NCBI GenBank assembly: GCA_032622095.1 | Contig: CP136066.1 | Span: 147,281,559-147,345,558 of the forward strand | Length of the DNA: 64,000 bases | Direction: 5' to 3' | From: Siphonodentalium dalli | Lineage: Eukaryota > Mollusca > Scaphopoda > Gadilida > Siphonodentaliidae | Shown here: piece by piece, positions 11,001 to 26,000 of the stretch | Layout of the letters: each line of letters opens with the position of its first letter | Numbering within the stretch: position 1 is the first letter of the stretch | Notes under the pieces: generated by a model | Told to the model about the DNA's origin: nothing | What the model saw: the letters and a program-made list of their open reading frames with translations, nothing else | Database searches by the model: none | Position numbers and translations under genes: made by a program

Positions 11001-14000
11001 TAATGTGGTCATGAATAATTTCCCAATCAAACTATAGGTAGGAGATAAAGTCTATTTGTCTCTACCTGTGGCAGAAAAAGGAGAGAAACAATCCTCACTG
11101 GTTTTCTTAGGAGATGCATTTTATTACGGTAACACCAATGACATGAGGGTAACACCAATGACATTTTTGGATTTTTCTTTAGAAATCATTCTCCCTTCCT
11201 TTAAAAAACACAATAGGGCGATTCCAAGGTAATGGACGTACCATTCAGAATGGTTTTGGAGATAACAAAATTCACAATTTTCTATCCTTTTATATAATGT
11301 CTTCAAAAGGGACATTGTCAGAAAAAAGAACAATTCTTTAAAAAAAATTGCATTTTTTTCTCTCCAAAATGGAATTGCCCAATAGGGCAATATTTCAAAC
11401 AGATAACAGATACATAACATTTAAAAGGGAAATAATAGTACCACAGGTGTGTGAACACTAATAAAAGGTCGCAGACCACATGTCCCCCGACTCGAGTGGT
11501 AAACTTCATGATTGGATTTGTTTGTAGGATACTATTTGCAACAATGTTATACAGTATATAGATGTTGCAAACCACCGCAAAATTTCTTGGACAAAACAAC
11601 CCGATGAACAAATGCATGCAAACACGAAAAAAATGATATTTTTGTATTAGCTATATAGATGTTGCAAATCACCAACATGTTAGGAACAATATCCCAGAGT
11701 TTCAAATCTCTACATTTAAAACTGTAGGAGGAGTTGATTACACCATGAAGGTACCCAATCTCATCCAAAAGGCAAAAATGTTCAAAATTTTCTAAGTCGA
11801 AAACCCCCCAAAAATATGGAAAAAATGATATTTTTGATTAGCTATATAGATGTTGCAAATCACCAACATGTTAGGAACAATATCCCAGAGTTTCAAATCT
11901 CTACATTTAAAACTGTAGGAGGAGTTGATTACACCATGAAGGTACCCAATCTCATCCAAAAGGCAAAAATGTTCCAAATTTTCTAAGTCGAAAACCCCCC
12001 CAAAAATATGGAAAAAATTATATTTTTGATTAGCTTTATAGATGTTGCAAATCACCAACATGTTAGGAACAATATCCCAGAGTTTCAAATCTCTACGTTT
12101 AAAACTGTAGGAGTTGATTACACCATGAAGGTACCCAATCTCGGACGCACGGACGTGACGGACGCACGGACGCACGGACGGACGAGGGTCATTTCTATAG
12201 TCCTCCGACGGAAACGTCGGGGGACAAAAATTGGCTATACATGTGTTGCATCAAGCAGTATGAATGCAATATAATCAGATTTATACAGTTGGAAAATTCA
12301 TTTCTGACACATTACCCCTGTGGTTGGAAATTTCACACCAACAATAGGTTTAAATTGTACTTGGAGTTTGATTTTCCAACAATTTATTAGTGGGGAATTA
12401 GCTGTATTTAGACCGAACTTTGCCTATTTTTCTAGTTTTTTTTTCTCAAAATTTTGGACTGACATAGCGCCATCGGTTCATTCGGTTGGAAATTTTCCAA
12501 CCTCAGGGGCGGTGTCAGGTTGGAAAGATTGATGATAGTCTATATATGCTAGGATTTTGCAATTTCCATCATGTTCAGATTTCAATATTTTCTCCCACTG
12601 GCCAACCCATGGTCCGGAGTGTCTCCTGTTCCCTACCATGCGGTCAGTGAACAACTTCTAATTAATTTAAGAAAAACAAATTGGGGTGTACATATGTACG
12701 TGAATTCACCTGCCGTTAGACCACTTTATTTTAGGATTTTGCAATTTCCTAGATCAGATCTCAAAATTGTCTCATAATAGCCAAGTGAATTATGTTCCTC
12801 CCCTGACTAATGTCCACAAGACTACTGATCCATTTAGAATATGCTACTGTCCAGGCTTGTGAGGGAACAGTTAACAGTTGGGAGAAAATCAAAGAACCCA
12901 AGTGGGGGAGGAGGTGCAATTAATGCAAATGAAACTACACAAACTTGTGAGTTTGGTTAAGTTCAATGGGGTGGGGGAATTTCAAGGTGAACACCCCTCC
13001 CTAACAGAGATTAAGCCACGCCCTGGCGGACATTAACACATTAATTGTCTTGTCACTTTATAATTTTAACTTTAACACTTCTTCAATTTTTAACAAAACT
13101 GATTTGTTTTGTATATAGAGGTTCAAAACCCTGAAAATATCTTCGAGACTATTTCATTGGCAACTTAAGAACAAATTACGATGATTTATATTTGTAATGT
13201 CATGGGGGTTACTTTTTGTGGTAACACCAATGACGGTAACACCAATGACATTTTTTAGGTAAAATGAAATTTTCAGATAGAAGTCAAGGAATTTTGTTTG
13301 CCATTTCTCAATTTCTTTTCTAAGAATCATTTAATGTATAAAATGCATATAAATCTGTTTTGTTCTATAACATAATTTTTACCATATTGCGGTAACACCA
13401 ATGACAAGCAATTAACATACTCAAGGACATTTTGAAACTCTGTAATAAATTTTGAAAAACATAAACAGTTGATGCCACCACTTTAACTTTCCAAGCAATT
13501 ACCTTGAAATATTCTACCAACCAGTGGTGTTATCTTATCCTAGACTGATTCTTATCATCTTATTAAGGAGGATTATCAATATGGTAACACCAATGACACA
13601 GAAATCAGTAACGGTGCAAAACAAGTAAAAATCTGAAATATGATGTCTTGTCACATGTTTTTGTGATTTATTTAAAAAAGAGCAGAGTTTTGTGATAAAT
13701 AAAAATAATAAATACCTATCATTTGCTATATATTTATCTTGAGAATTTCTCATGAAATTAGGTTGGTATGACCAGTAACATCAATAAAACTGGTATGCGG
13801 CTCCAATACTGAGCTTGGAATAAATTTGGAATCTCAATAAGTTCACTTATAACAATTTTAAGTAACCCCCGATGATACCACCATCACAAATAAATACAAT
13901 TATTCCAGGTTATTAGTGTGCTAACTGACATGTGTTCATGTCAACCCAAGTAACACCATTTTGCACCTTTTTTCAATATTGACCCATATATCTATATTTG

Positions 14001-17000
14001 GAATTGTACCTATCGGGGAATATTCAAGCAACAAAAGCACGAACTCAACAAAGTGCGCTATTGTATCCCATTTTGCTACAAATAGGTGGCAACTTGCATA
14101 AATCCAAGATGGACGCCAAGGTCGCGTGACCTATTTTATGTCCAAAGTGGGTTCATATAGGTTACTCCCGTGTACCTTACTGTTGGACATCCTATAATTG
14201 TGTTGAAAATTAGAAAACAAACAACACACCCATTCATAGCCACACAAACTGTACATATACCGGCAAATAGCCACTAATCCAAGATGGCCGCCAATGTCAC
14301 GTGACCTTGGTGGGCGTGTCCACGGCGGAATTCGACAGGGTATACCTATGTCTATATACATGTGAAGTTTCAACTAATTATATTAGAAACTGCTTGAGAT
14401 ATAATGTATTACCCATATATACCTGAAATACATGGATATATGTACAGGATGCGTGGCACTGTGGGGTACGTCTGTGGTGGCGGGTGGCAGCGAAAGAGTT
14501 AACATCCCTCCAAATGAATAATAGATAATTTCAATTTACACTTTTTAACTGACCAAAAGCGCCAAATATGATTGGAATACATGAATACAGTGCAGATTGG
14601 ACAATGTCATTTTAAAAATGGCTCTTTAGAGCAGTTTTGAGCTGCTGTAAAAATCTCACTATTTTCCCAGAATTTTACAATTTTTTAATGTGAATCTCAT
14701 GATTTCCGACATTCTGAAGTTAACAAGTCTGGAGGAGGTACATAAAAGACGCTTATTTGTTTGATATTGAATATATTTTTTATGTATTTATTTCATATCA
14801 TTTCAACATTTTAGATGGACAACCAAAATTATATTGTTACATTTTTGATAACAAATGATAATTTTTGGTATCAATATGTCTAGTTTATATGTCTTATATG
14901 GATTTCAACATTTTTTTAACAGCACAAAGCAGAAAAGAATGTTAAATTAGATTTTATATGTGTTGTTGTTGTTGTTTTTGTATGGTGCATGTTGTGATGT
15001 TCTGCTTGAATTTTTTTGCAGGGAGGAGAAATGCAATGGTCTTCTTATGATCAGACGACTCACTGTATTCCATCAAGATGTTTTGCTGACTCAGCTTCAT
15101 GCAACTATCCTCGGCCTACTAGCTGAGGTGGGTTTCAAATTTTATTATCATCAATACAGATCAGCAAACACAACCACCTCTTGTTATTATGCCCCCGACT
15201 TGAAGTCGGCGGGTAGATAGTCGACATCTCTGTCCGTCCGTCCGTCTGTCCATACAAACATTTTGCATTATTGTTCAGCAAGCGCTTGGCAGATTTAGTT
15301 GTTATTTGGTATGGTGATAGAGCAGCATGGGGGAACACCTACATGCATAGCGCGGCTTTCGTCCACCCTCTTTCACCAGAGTTATGGCCCTTTTTTTACT
15401 TAGAAATTTCAATTTTGTCCGTCCGTACAAACATTTTGCATTATTGTTCAGCAACCGCTGTGCAGATTTAGCTGACATTTGGTATGGTGATAGAGCAGCA
15501 TGGGGGAACAGCTACATGCATAGCGCGGGTTTCGTCCACCCATTTTCACCAGAGTTATGGCTCTTTTTTTACTTAGAAAATTCAATTTTTCTCTTGTTTT
15601 TTTGGTTTCCAGATGATATTGTGAGCTTTGGTGGTACGATTGCAAATCCCGTATTTTTGTTGATCAGTTATATGAAAATACATGTCAAGTGCGAATTTGG
15701 GTATGATCTGATGATTTTTGCCAGAGTTCTGGCCCTTTTTTCAATTTAGAAAATTTGAATTTTCTCTTGTTTTTGGGTTTCCGGATCGCTTGTTTTTGGG
15801 TTTCCGGAATTTCTAGTACGAACTTCTTTTGGAATGGTCATATATACCTCCTCGGATATCCGCAGTTTCGTCCATGCTTAATCCTAATTGCTACGGTCGG
15901 GGGCAAATGCCACGCGACAGCGTACCTCTTGTTACCTCTTGTTATTATCTTGTTATTAATTAATTAGCCAAGTAATTGTAATTAATTACTTTTGAGCTTT
16001 CGGTGTAATTGTAATTGACCCTATATAAAGTAATTGTAATTTTAATTAATTACAATGGCCATGTAATTGCCCCATCCCTGGTTTTAAGCCTTTCTTTACT
16101 AAATTAATTCTCTCATCAGTTATAAAATTATACATATGTATTGTCTCTTGTTGATCTGGATGGTTGTTCAGGACATATAAGCAGACAAATAGATTATACG
16201 AACGAAGAAGGATTCCTATTCCTTGGTGGAAATGTTCAGATAATTGAGGCAACTACCCATCAATGAGTTTTTAGGAGGGTGGTGTCTCAGGTTCAAATTG
16301 TTCTGACAGTTTGAGCTTCGATCAGGAATCATTCGAGGGGGGGGGGGGGGTGCTTCAGGTTCAGATTGTTCTGATTGTTTGAAGATTTTTTCTACGTAAG
16401 ATACCGATATGTTGACAAACCAGGAAGCCGACAAATGCCAACATGTCGTGTAAAGGATTAAAAGCAATTAAACTGGTTCATCCAAAAAGTTTCTCATACA
16501 ATTTTTGACTTGATTAATGTTTCCAGGATAAAGGATATGCTGTTCTAAATAAAAAAATTCTTTTAAAATAGATGTGCAAATAAAATTAAATTGTTACACA
16601 GAAATTAATGTGTCAAAACAGAGTGAACATTGTTATTTAACACAATTTATTCACCAATTTACCCCGGATGATAAGTACACCTATATACGTACTGCTATAA
16701 AACTTTTTTCCCATTTTAGGTGAAAAACTTACGATCTCAAGTTTCACGATTAGCAATAGTGGCATTAGCTGATCTATTTACTCATCTCAAACGGAACATG
16801 GATGCAGTAAGTCTCATACTCAATATATTATTATCCCTTTCACGACTGGAGCTTCCTGAAATTTTGTGATAACCCTGTGCCAATGCATTCTCTTATATAT
16901 GCAAGTCTCCTATAGGGAGGCTCGCATATATATTAAAGAGAATACATTGGCCTAACAATATTTACATTGACCTTCTAAGCCAGTGCATTCACGTATATAT

Positions 17001-20000
17001 GTGAGGCTCCCTATGGGAGACTCACATATATAAGAGATTTCACTGGCACAAGATCGTTAATACTGCACCAGTGCAGCTCCCGTCCTGAAAGGGTAAAAAA
17101 TAAATATCTGTGTTCTAGACAAACAATTATGAAGAATCAGATGAGGGAGACTTTGTAGAATTCTAGATACTAATTGTTGTATAAGTATTTTGAGGTATAA
17201 TAGTTCTACAATTTTCACCAATTCATCAAGTCTATCTTTAGCATACATTTTCAAGAGAAACCCGTTTGAATTCAAGCCTGGATATAGTGTGTCTGACATT
17301 TGCAGAATGAGGTCCCCAGAGGGTGAATTTATTGACCCTGTGGCAGGCTGGAAAGTTTCTTTATTAGATTTATAAGTTTTTTAGTTTCTTTAGAAACTTC
17401 TTTGAGAAGTATTTAGAGTCTCAAATTAACATTGTTTTTTTAGTTACTTTTTCCTTTCTGTTCTTTTCTATATTCCCTAATTTGAAGAAGATAAAATGCA
17501 TAGCGGACAATCGAGGTGACTAATGGGTGATTAACTTCAAATGGGCAACTTCAATATGATCCTAGTTCTTCCATAGCAGTTGAGGCCAAAGCAGAATGTG
17601 GTTCCATGAAGATGAATTTAGTGACGTTAGCCCACCATGTGAGATAGCATCACTAAATTCACCATCTGGGGACCTCATTCTGCAAATGTCAGACACACTA
17701 TATCCAGCATTGTTTGAAGTTCTAGTTGTGGATGAACAGAAGATTTAGTTTTGAACCTAAATGGCCCTCTTCTATTGATGAGCGTAGTGCCTGAGATAAA
17801 ATGCAATATTTGTTAATTATTATACCCCTATTTGAAAAAAAGGGATGGGTATACATCTGTTGTCATATCTTGGAACAGTAGTGCTCAGATATTCATGAAA
17901 TTTGTTATGGATGTTCACTACTATGAGGACATTCAATGGAATGTTCAATTGTTTTGTTTGGGTTTTCCATTCTAGAGTTATTCATCTATGTTTATCTGGG
18001 AATGTTGGTTTTTTTTCCTTCCGAGCAGATAATCTTCTTGAAATTTGTAATAGATGTTCACCACAATGAGGAAATTTAATGGAGTGTTCAATAATTTTGT
18101 TTTGGTTTTTCGTTCTAGAATTATTAATCTGAAAATTACTGATTTTTGAGTCCATATACCTGAGTTTCTCAGTCATAGGTTACAGGTATGCCCACACTAA
18201 GTGGTATAATAATAATGGTACTTGGTGTGCCATGTATGGGGGTATGCACAGCCAGTCCATCTCTTGTTTACTTTAACACTTCCATGACTGGTGCTTCCTG
18301 AAAGTTTGCGAAAACCCTGTGCCAATGCATTCTCTTATATATGAAAGTTCCATAGGGAGCCTCGCATATATAAGAGAATGCATTGACCTTGTAAGCCAGT
18401 GCATTCTCTTATATATGCGAGGCTCCCTATGTGAGACTTGCATATATAAGAGCATGCACTGGCACAGGATCTTTAATGCTGCACCAGCACAGCTTCCACC
18501 ATGAAAGGGTTAACTCGAAACATTCAATGTAACAATATGTTTATACCATACAAGTTTTATTTCATTGTATTTATCAATGGTAACTTTTTGCAGGATCTAG
18601 ATAAAATAACGAAAGAATTGCTGGCAAAAAGTAACGAAACAAATGGCTTTATCAGAGATGATGTGGATAAGGCACTGGCGGCTATGGTTAACAGTGCGAC
18701 ACCACAGAGAGCTGTTTTATCAATAATAGTCGGTGGATCCACGTAAGTTCAGGGAATATTTCATTCACCATCTGAAAACATATTTTAGTAGTATGTAAAG
18801 CTTCCTTAATACTAATTATTATAGTATTGATGTTATGGTTTATCTATAATAACTAATAGTAAATCCCAATTATTATCATAGTATTAATACTTCTATGGTT
18901 TATCTATAATAACTATAATAATAAATTTCTATTAGGCAAAATGTCAATGAACTCTGTGATTTATAAAATCCATCACTGATTTTGTACTGGTTACTTTCCA
19001 TGTCACCACCAGTGTTTTCCAGAAATTAGTTACTAGAGAAAAAACATGTTTCAATAATTTCTGAAAATATCTCTATCCCTCGACAACATAATAAACTGCC
19101 CTTAGAAATAAGAAATAAGCTTTGTGGGTGGTAAATCTGAAAACTAACTTATTTTTTCAGTCATAAAAGCGTTCAAGTTCGGAAAACAACAGCTCAGTTT
19201 CTGACTGAATTAGTGCAGAGAATGGGACCGGGTAAAGTTTTAAGTGGGGTGAAGGATATAACAGACAGAGTGCTTCCAACAACAGCTCAACTCAGTATGG
19301 ACTCTAATCCAGAAACCAGGTAAATATGTTCACTATAATATTTAAAATGCTAGCTTTCAGGTTGAAATATTCTCTGTAAACATGTTTTTATTGTGATTTC
19401 AACTGTTTTAACCATTGAGGCTGAAATACTGAGGCTGCTCAGATCATCCATATGGTTCAACACTTTATAATGCGATATATGGCAATTCCAATCTTCACCC
19501 TTTCTTTACTAAATTGATTCTCCAATAAGTTATAAAGTATAGACTGGAATAGATTGATCATTAATCATCTGGAAATATAAGCAGTTGACTGACAGCCTAG
19601 ATGATAACATAAGTGCAGAAGGCTTCATATTCATTGGTGGGAAGTGTTCAGATAATAAGTTGGTCATTTTGTTGAACTTATTATCTGAACATTTCCTAAG
19701 GGAACTACTCATCTATGAGTGTTTAGTAAATGAAATGGCTAATTGATTGCGAAACATATTGTCAATACTTTTTTTTTTAATTTAAAAACAGATATATAAA
19801 TATTGCAAAATGGCCAAAATTTGCATAGTATTTTTATTCCTCTACCTCCGTCCATGCATGCATTATAACTGGTTGTAATTCAAGTTGAATGTTTGTCTCT
19901 TAAAGACGTATTCTGATTGGTTGAGAGTTACTTTAGTTTTCGATTCACTAATATCGGCCGCTGATCGGGTGCCTGAGCTGTGTTGGATAGCATCACTAAA

Positions 20001-23000
20001 TTTACCCTCTGGGGACCTCATTCTTCAAATGACAGACACCCTATTTGCAGGCTTGTTCATACCTATATCAATAGTTAAAGTTTTTGTTGAACTTTGAGGG
20101 AAAACTTTACCAATGAAAATTGTACCTTCAGAATTACGATGAATTATCAGATTATGATGTCTTTTTGTAAAGTTTTTGTTGGACTTTGAAGGAAAACTTT
20201 ACCAATGAAAATTGTGCCTTCAGAATTACGATGAATTATCAGATTATGATGTCTTTTTGTATGATTTTAGATGAGAATCAGTATCTACATATACATATTT
20301 TAAATTTAGATATTACAAAACTGCATATCTGTGAGCATTTTGCTTTATAAATCAATCATGCCTTGCCATAATTAGTGGGAAATTATTGTGAGCATATTCC
20401 ATGCATGGTATTCTTCTCACTTCTCACATTAGCAATCTGGGCAATTTTATTTTACAGGTAAATCTCTGACGTTCTCTACTTTGCTTTCCAGGTATTATGC
20501 AAGAAGAATTCTCTTTATGTTAATGTCACATAGTGACTTTGACAAAATGTTGAAGAGATACGTTCCTGCCAATAATTTGAGAAGTGTCCAGGATGTAGTT
20601 GAGGTTCTAAGAGTAAAGGTAGGTGATTTAATCTGTCAATCATCATGATTTAATTTTCTCCTAGTGGTTTTAATGGTACTCAATCTGATCAGACGCTCCT
20701 AAAAATTACTATTTCTTTGGCTTCGGGTGTAAAAAATATTTGATTCGAGTCGAGGAACCCACCCATCAAAGCTCAGAGTGATCAGGTATCAATTTTTGAA
20801 GTTTGTTAATTTCTCGAGATGTGGCCCAGAAAACATGTGGTCAAACGGACAAATTGTGGATGAAGATGGATAACTCTAAAATCAAGTGGTAATAATAGCC
20901 ACTTGATTTTAGAGTTATCCATCTTTATCCGCAATTTGTCTGTTTGACCTCGTGTTTTCTGGGAGAGGGCTTCAAACTGAACTGAATGCATTGACCATAA
21001 CAATATGTCCTGATAGCGACACATATTTATCACAGACAATCTGATAGAAAGTTAGGCTATCAGTAATCTAAAGTCGAAGCGTGTGTGTACTGTCGAATGA
21101 GGTAATGTGTCATCAGGCTTTGCCTATGTTCAACATGTATGTTCAGTGATATTCAGTGATATATAATCCCAACATCTTGTAATTATTCAGCATGTTTCTC
21201 TGCCTGCAGGGTATTGGTGATATGCCTAGTGAAACTCCGTCAGCCAGACAGAGGCGACCTCAGGCCAGTAGATCAAATACTGAGTATAAGTAAGTTCATT
21301 TAATTTAGTTTGGTTCTCAACTCTTTTTGCATATTATACTTTGCAACAGAATGAATTGAAAGGTGTACTGTACACTAAATCTGGCCATTTTTGGGACCAT
21401 CTCCTATTATACTCAACAGAATATATGCAATAAATAAATGAATTTGAGCCATGGATGAGTGCAAAATACATTAATTGCGCCCACAATATAATCGTAAGTC
21501 AGTTTTTCTCAAATAAAATGTCATTGTTTCACATGCCCATAATTTAACTGGGACGGGAAAGGTTCTAAATATATCTTCAAATAAATCAATATTGAATCAA
21601 TGATCAAAGTGACTATAAACATTTTGACAAGAGGGACGAGTGCAAATTTTAGCACCCCTGAATTAAATATTGTGAATGCATACGGGTGCGAGAAGAATCA
21701 CTTCCGTCTCCTGGGAAGGACTGAAACTATAGGGAGGGTTAGTATAGAACTCACCGACTACCCTCTGGGAATCATTTTTGATTCCATTCTTTGCTCCAAC
21801 CTAACATAGTCAGGTAGTGAGCGGTGGATAAATAAAGCTATCAAACTCACTTTTAATAACCTCACAATTATTATTCAGTTCGCCAGATGGACCGCTCACT
21901 CCAGGGCCATCCTCAAGGAGATCACTTATCCGTACTGATGATGCCACGATGGAGGTAGTGAGACAGATGACGAACTCCATGTCCTCAAATGACTGGAAGG
22001 AGCGACTCGATGGCATCAGAATGTTTCAGGAAATGTGTGAAAATAATTCCAATGTGATAACTGCTAATATTGTCAAGGTATGAAACTAATCAAAACATTT
22101 TGTAAGCAAGCCTTGAAATAGGGTGTCTGTCATTTGCAGAATGAGGTCCCCAGAGGGTGAATTTAGTGATGCTACCCCGCATAGCGGGCTAGCATCACTA
22201 AATTCACCCTCTGGGAACCTCATTCTGCTGAGGTGTAAGCAGAATGAGGTCCCCAGAGGGAGAATTTGGTGATGCTAGCCCGCTATACGGGGTAGCATCA
22301 CTAAATTCACCCTCCGGGGACCTCATTCTGCAAATGAGACACCCTATTTCAAGGCTTGTTTGTAAGAGAGTTAATGATGAAGTCTTGCAATTTGTAAAAC
22401 TATTTACCTTGAAAGACGTGTTTTATGGGAAAACTTAATACAAAGTTGATGAAGATGACCATCGCGAGCGAAGACGGCAATTTTCGATTTCATAACACAC
22501 GTGGTTTTCTATCTCTTCTCATTAACAAGCTTCTGTTGACACACATTTCCTGTATGTTTTTTTGAATTGCTTGATTTATTTAAATTTGTATATTTATTTG
22601 GTTGTTTGTTGAGTTTGTAAACGTTTGTAAAAACCTGAAGTTCCAGTTGCAATTCTGAGGATTCAAAGTGAAAGGAAGATTTTCCCGGGAATTCCACCAA
22701 CAAGGAAGCCAATTACTAAACCGAAACCGAAACTAACGTGCTTTTCTATTTCTTCTAACATGCTTCTGTTCAAACATTTCCTGTTTCGAAACATTTCAAT
22801 CTTAAAATCTCATTTAGAACCCAATCTCTAACGGCGTATAGCTGAAAACGCGGTAAACATGAGTCGCCTGCGCGTGCAAAGCACGCCTGTCCAACAACCG
22901 TACTGTAAAAACATTTTTCGTGTTCAGTGACAACGTCGGTATGTTCCTACATGTGGCCAAACACAAAGAACTGGCTTCCTCGTTATGTAAATACACAGTG

Positions 23001-26000
23001 GGTATAATAATGGGACAGAAGGGGAAACTTGTCATTCAACAACCATGTTTTCCAAACTACGTCAACGTTAGACACTCGAAACAAAAATAAAGGTTATCGA
23101 CATTAATATTTTTAAACTACATTTTGTTCACGTTTTACAGTATAAACACGTGCTTTTCCATACCAGCAGAAATACAACTGTCTTTTGTCAGTACATTTTG
23201 TACTGTTAATTAATTACACTTACTGGCTTTTGTTAAACATGCAATTAGTCGCTATTGTAACATCCTCTATGTGGACAACGGATCACGAATAAAGCACCGG
23301 GTTTAATATTTTCCTAATCGGATTAAGTCTGAACATTGATATAAACTATAGACTACTATAGACTATAGATACGGGAATTACCGACAATAATTTAATGAAT
23401 AGAAACATGTTTACATATTTAGTATAGAAATAACGGGATGGCTTATCATTAACTGAACAACTGGTTGACATCACTGTTTCCCCAAGTTAGACACAAAGGC
23501 TAAAACAACACTGTCTTTGTTTCTCATCCCAACACCATGTGTGTCATGTTTATTCAATGATTTCAACTCATTAGTGTAACAATGGTTCACTATGATTTAT
23601 TCTCGGGTTTTATCCGACCCGCAGCTCCCGATGCAGAATCTGATGACGCTGAATATACCGTTCCGATAATGCCCATGCAGGTGACCGAGGGAATCAGCAA
23701 CAAGTAATTGTTGTTTTTGCTGTTTTTATCATGTTCGTTTAAATACAAATCTATTCTGTAATGGAAATAACAAGGAATGTGTTTGGTCTGGCCTCCTGTA
23801 CAATGTATTTATCTATCTATAAATAGATAGGGAATAGAAATTATGGGATGGGAGAAATTAAACAACACGTTTCAAAATGGATTGGAACATGTTGCTAAAA
23901 AATAATGTTCAATCATATCTGAGATGGATTTAATTTCTTTTTATTCAGATATTTGACAAGTTTCTGCCAAGGCTTCAGGATTCAAACAGTAAAGTGAACT
24001 TATTTGCTCTACAAGTTATGTTACAAGTGATACTGTTGTTACGAGACTCTCTCAACACGGTCATACACTTAGTTGTGGCTAATGTCGCACCAAATTTAGC
24101 TTCCAAGAACCGAGAAATCAACAATACTGCTGTTGAAATCCTTCACTCGCTGATGGAGAATTTGGGTAAGATAGTTGCATGCGAGTCGACCATAGGTCGC
24201 CTCACATATATAAGAGAATGCATTGGCCTAACAATTTTTTACAATTTTAATAATTTTTCTTGTATTCTTCAACAATTTTATAATTTCACCCATACAGAGC
24301 CCCAAACAAACATGAGCAGACGACACTCTTCTATATGCTTCTATATATGTGTGGGGCTCCCTGCAGGGTAATGGGTGTTTTTTATTTTATGTCCTAAAAA
24401 TTGTAAGAAACATTTATTTATAAAAAATTGTTAGGCCAATGCATTCTCTTATATATGCGAGGCGACCTATGGTCGACTCGCATATATAAGAGAATGCATT
24501 GGCACAGGGTAAAAAAATCCCGACTTACGACTGGATTTGATATGGTGGGTCACATATGCCAAACGAAAAGTGCTTAATTTCGACCGACTCCTTTAAAAGT
24601 GCTTAAAGACATATTATGGATTTAAGTTGTTCGGGTCCACGAAACTGTTAAGTTAGTACTTAAGAGTTATGCCAACATGAGGAATGTATGTATAATTCTA
24701 CTAACATCGCTGAACATTTCAAAGAAATCAACTTACCAATCCATAGAAATCATCGTTTGAACTATGCCCAATTGTAAATATTTATTTCTGGATTCGGGAT
24801 GCAACTATCCGTGATAAACAAACACAAATGAGTTCGCCATCGAGAGTCATTGCATTTAATTAATATATCAGAATGACATTTTTGTGTGTTGTCAATTTGA
24901 ATTAATATTCGTAAACATAACTACAAGAGCAAGATTATTCAACATTTCTATTTGATCACCCTGCCAGAGTGTTTCCCATCACTTTAAAGAGATGCCGGTC
25001 CTTGATAAGTACTTAAAATCATATTTTGCCTTGAAAAGTCCTGAAAATTGTTTTTATGGGTCAAGCTTCCATGTCTTTCATATAATATAATTACTGCTGA
25101 TAAACTGCTTGCTGAAATTGAAATTTTAACCATTTGTATATTAAATACTCATTGACGAGTAGTTATGCCTTAGGTAATGTTCAGATAATAATTAAATAAG
25201 TCTTGCTACAGTGTCATTGACACTTCATTTTGAGGTGTTTACTATAGAAATCGTTAAAGACATCAATAGAATGATATTTAATAATTACTGCATGTTGTTA
25301 ATAGTTGTGTGAGGGAATAGTCATGATTAGGCCATGCAAATTCCTCATTTCTCAGGTTAAAAAACGCATGAAAACCATGCCGAGTGCTGTTTTTAATTAA
25401 TTTTCTATTAAATATTCCACCCCTGGATCAGCTAGCCCTGCATTTAATATCAGTTTCCCATGGCCATTATTGCCCAAAGTTAGTTGATAGACTCAATATG
25501 ATTTATTTCACCAATAATGTATTCTTCACAAATTTTTAATGAAATGGGTATGTTTTATCTCACTTTGGAGCAAGTTTATATAAATAGACTGCAATTATTT
25601 TGTATTGATTATAATTTTTTCTGACATATTAAATACGAATAAAAAGGTTGCACCTGCGGGGTTTCGTGACCGTGCACACAGGTCTGAGAAACGGTAAATT
25701 TACTTTGTATGGCCTTAACCCTTATTCCAACGTATCGTCTTTTGACGTCTTTTGTTGTAGCGTCCGTATCGTCTTTTGACGTCTTTTGTTGTAGCGTCCG
25801 TATCGTCTTTTGACGTCTTTAATTTTTGCATTTTCAACACTCGGATTTGAGACTCGAATAAAGAGTAATAATGACGATTTACATTGATTGTGTTTTGTTC
25901 TGCTGATGGTTAAGATCATGAAGGGCACATATTAAATCCTTTCTTCCTTTGCTAGGCTTTAGATTTGCAAAATGTTTACTTAGAATGCTGTTTTGGCCGA

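Larger units (their letters stand above)
9659..14498. mobile_element. 4.84-kb piggyBac-like non-autonomous element (TTAA target)
   Basis: The 14-bp terminal inverted repeats CTCTTTCGCTGCCA and TGGCAGCGAAAGAG are directly flanked by TTAA at 9,655-9,658 and 14,499-14,502. The outside sequences join to restore a family C MITE, so the borders are well supported. Inside are a 146-bp tandem array, a pearl-like unit, a TA microsatellite, six copies of GGTAACACCAATGAC and three AAGATGGCCGCCAA-like blocks near 10,497, 14,105 and 14,280. No transposase frame is seen; the longest frames are in tandem repeats. piggyBac membership is inferred from the TTAA target and end length. Confidence 0.8.

Noticed and set aside
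11792-12175. 127-residue minus-strand frame with repeated segments
   Set aside because: The repetition (NMLVICNIY) follows the 194-bp DNA tandem core of a pearl-like element. It is not a gene.
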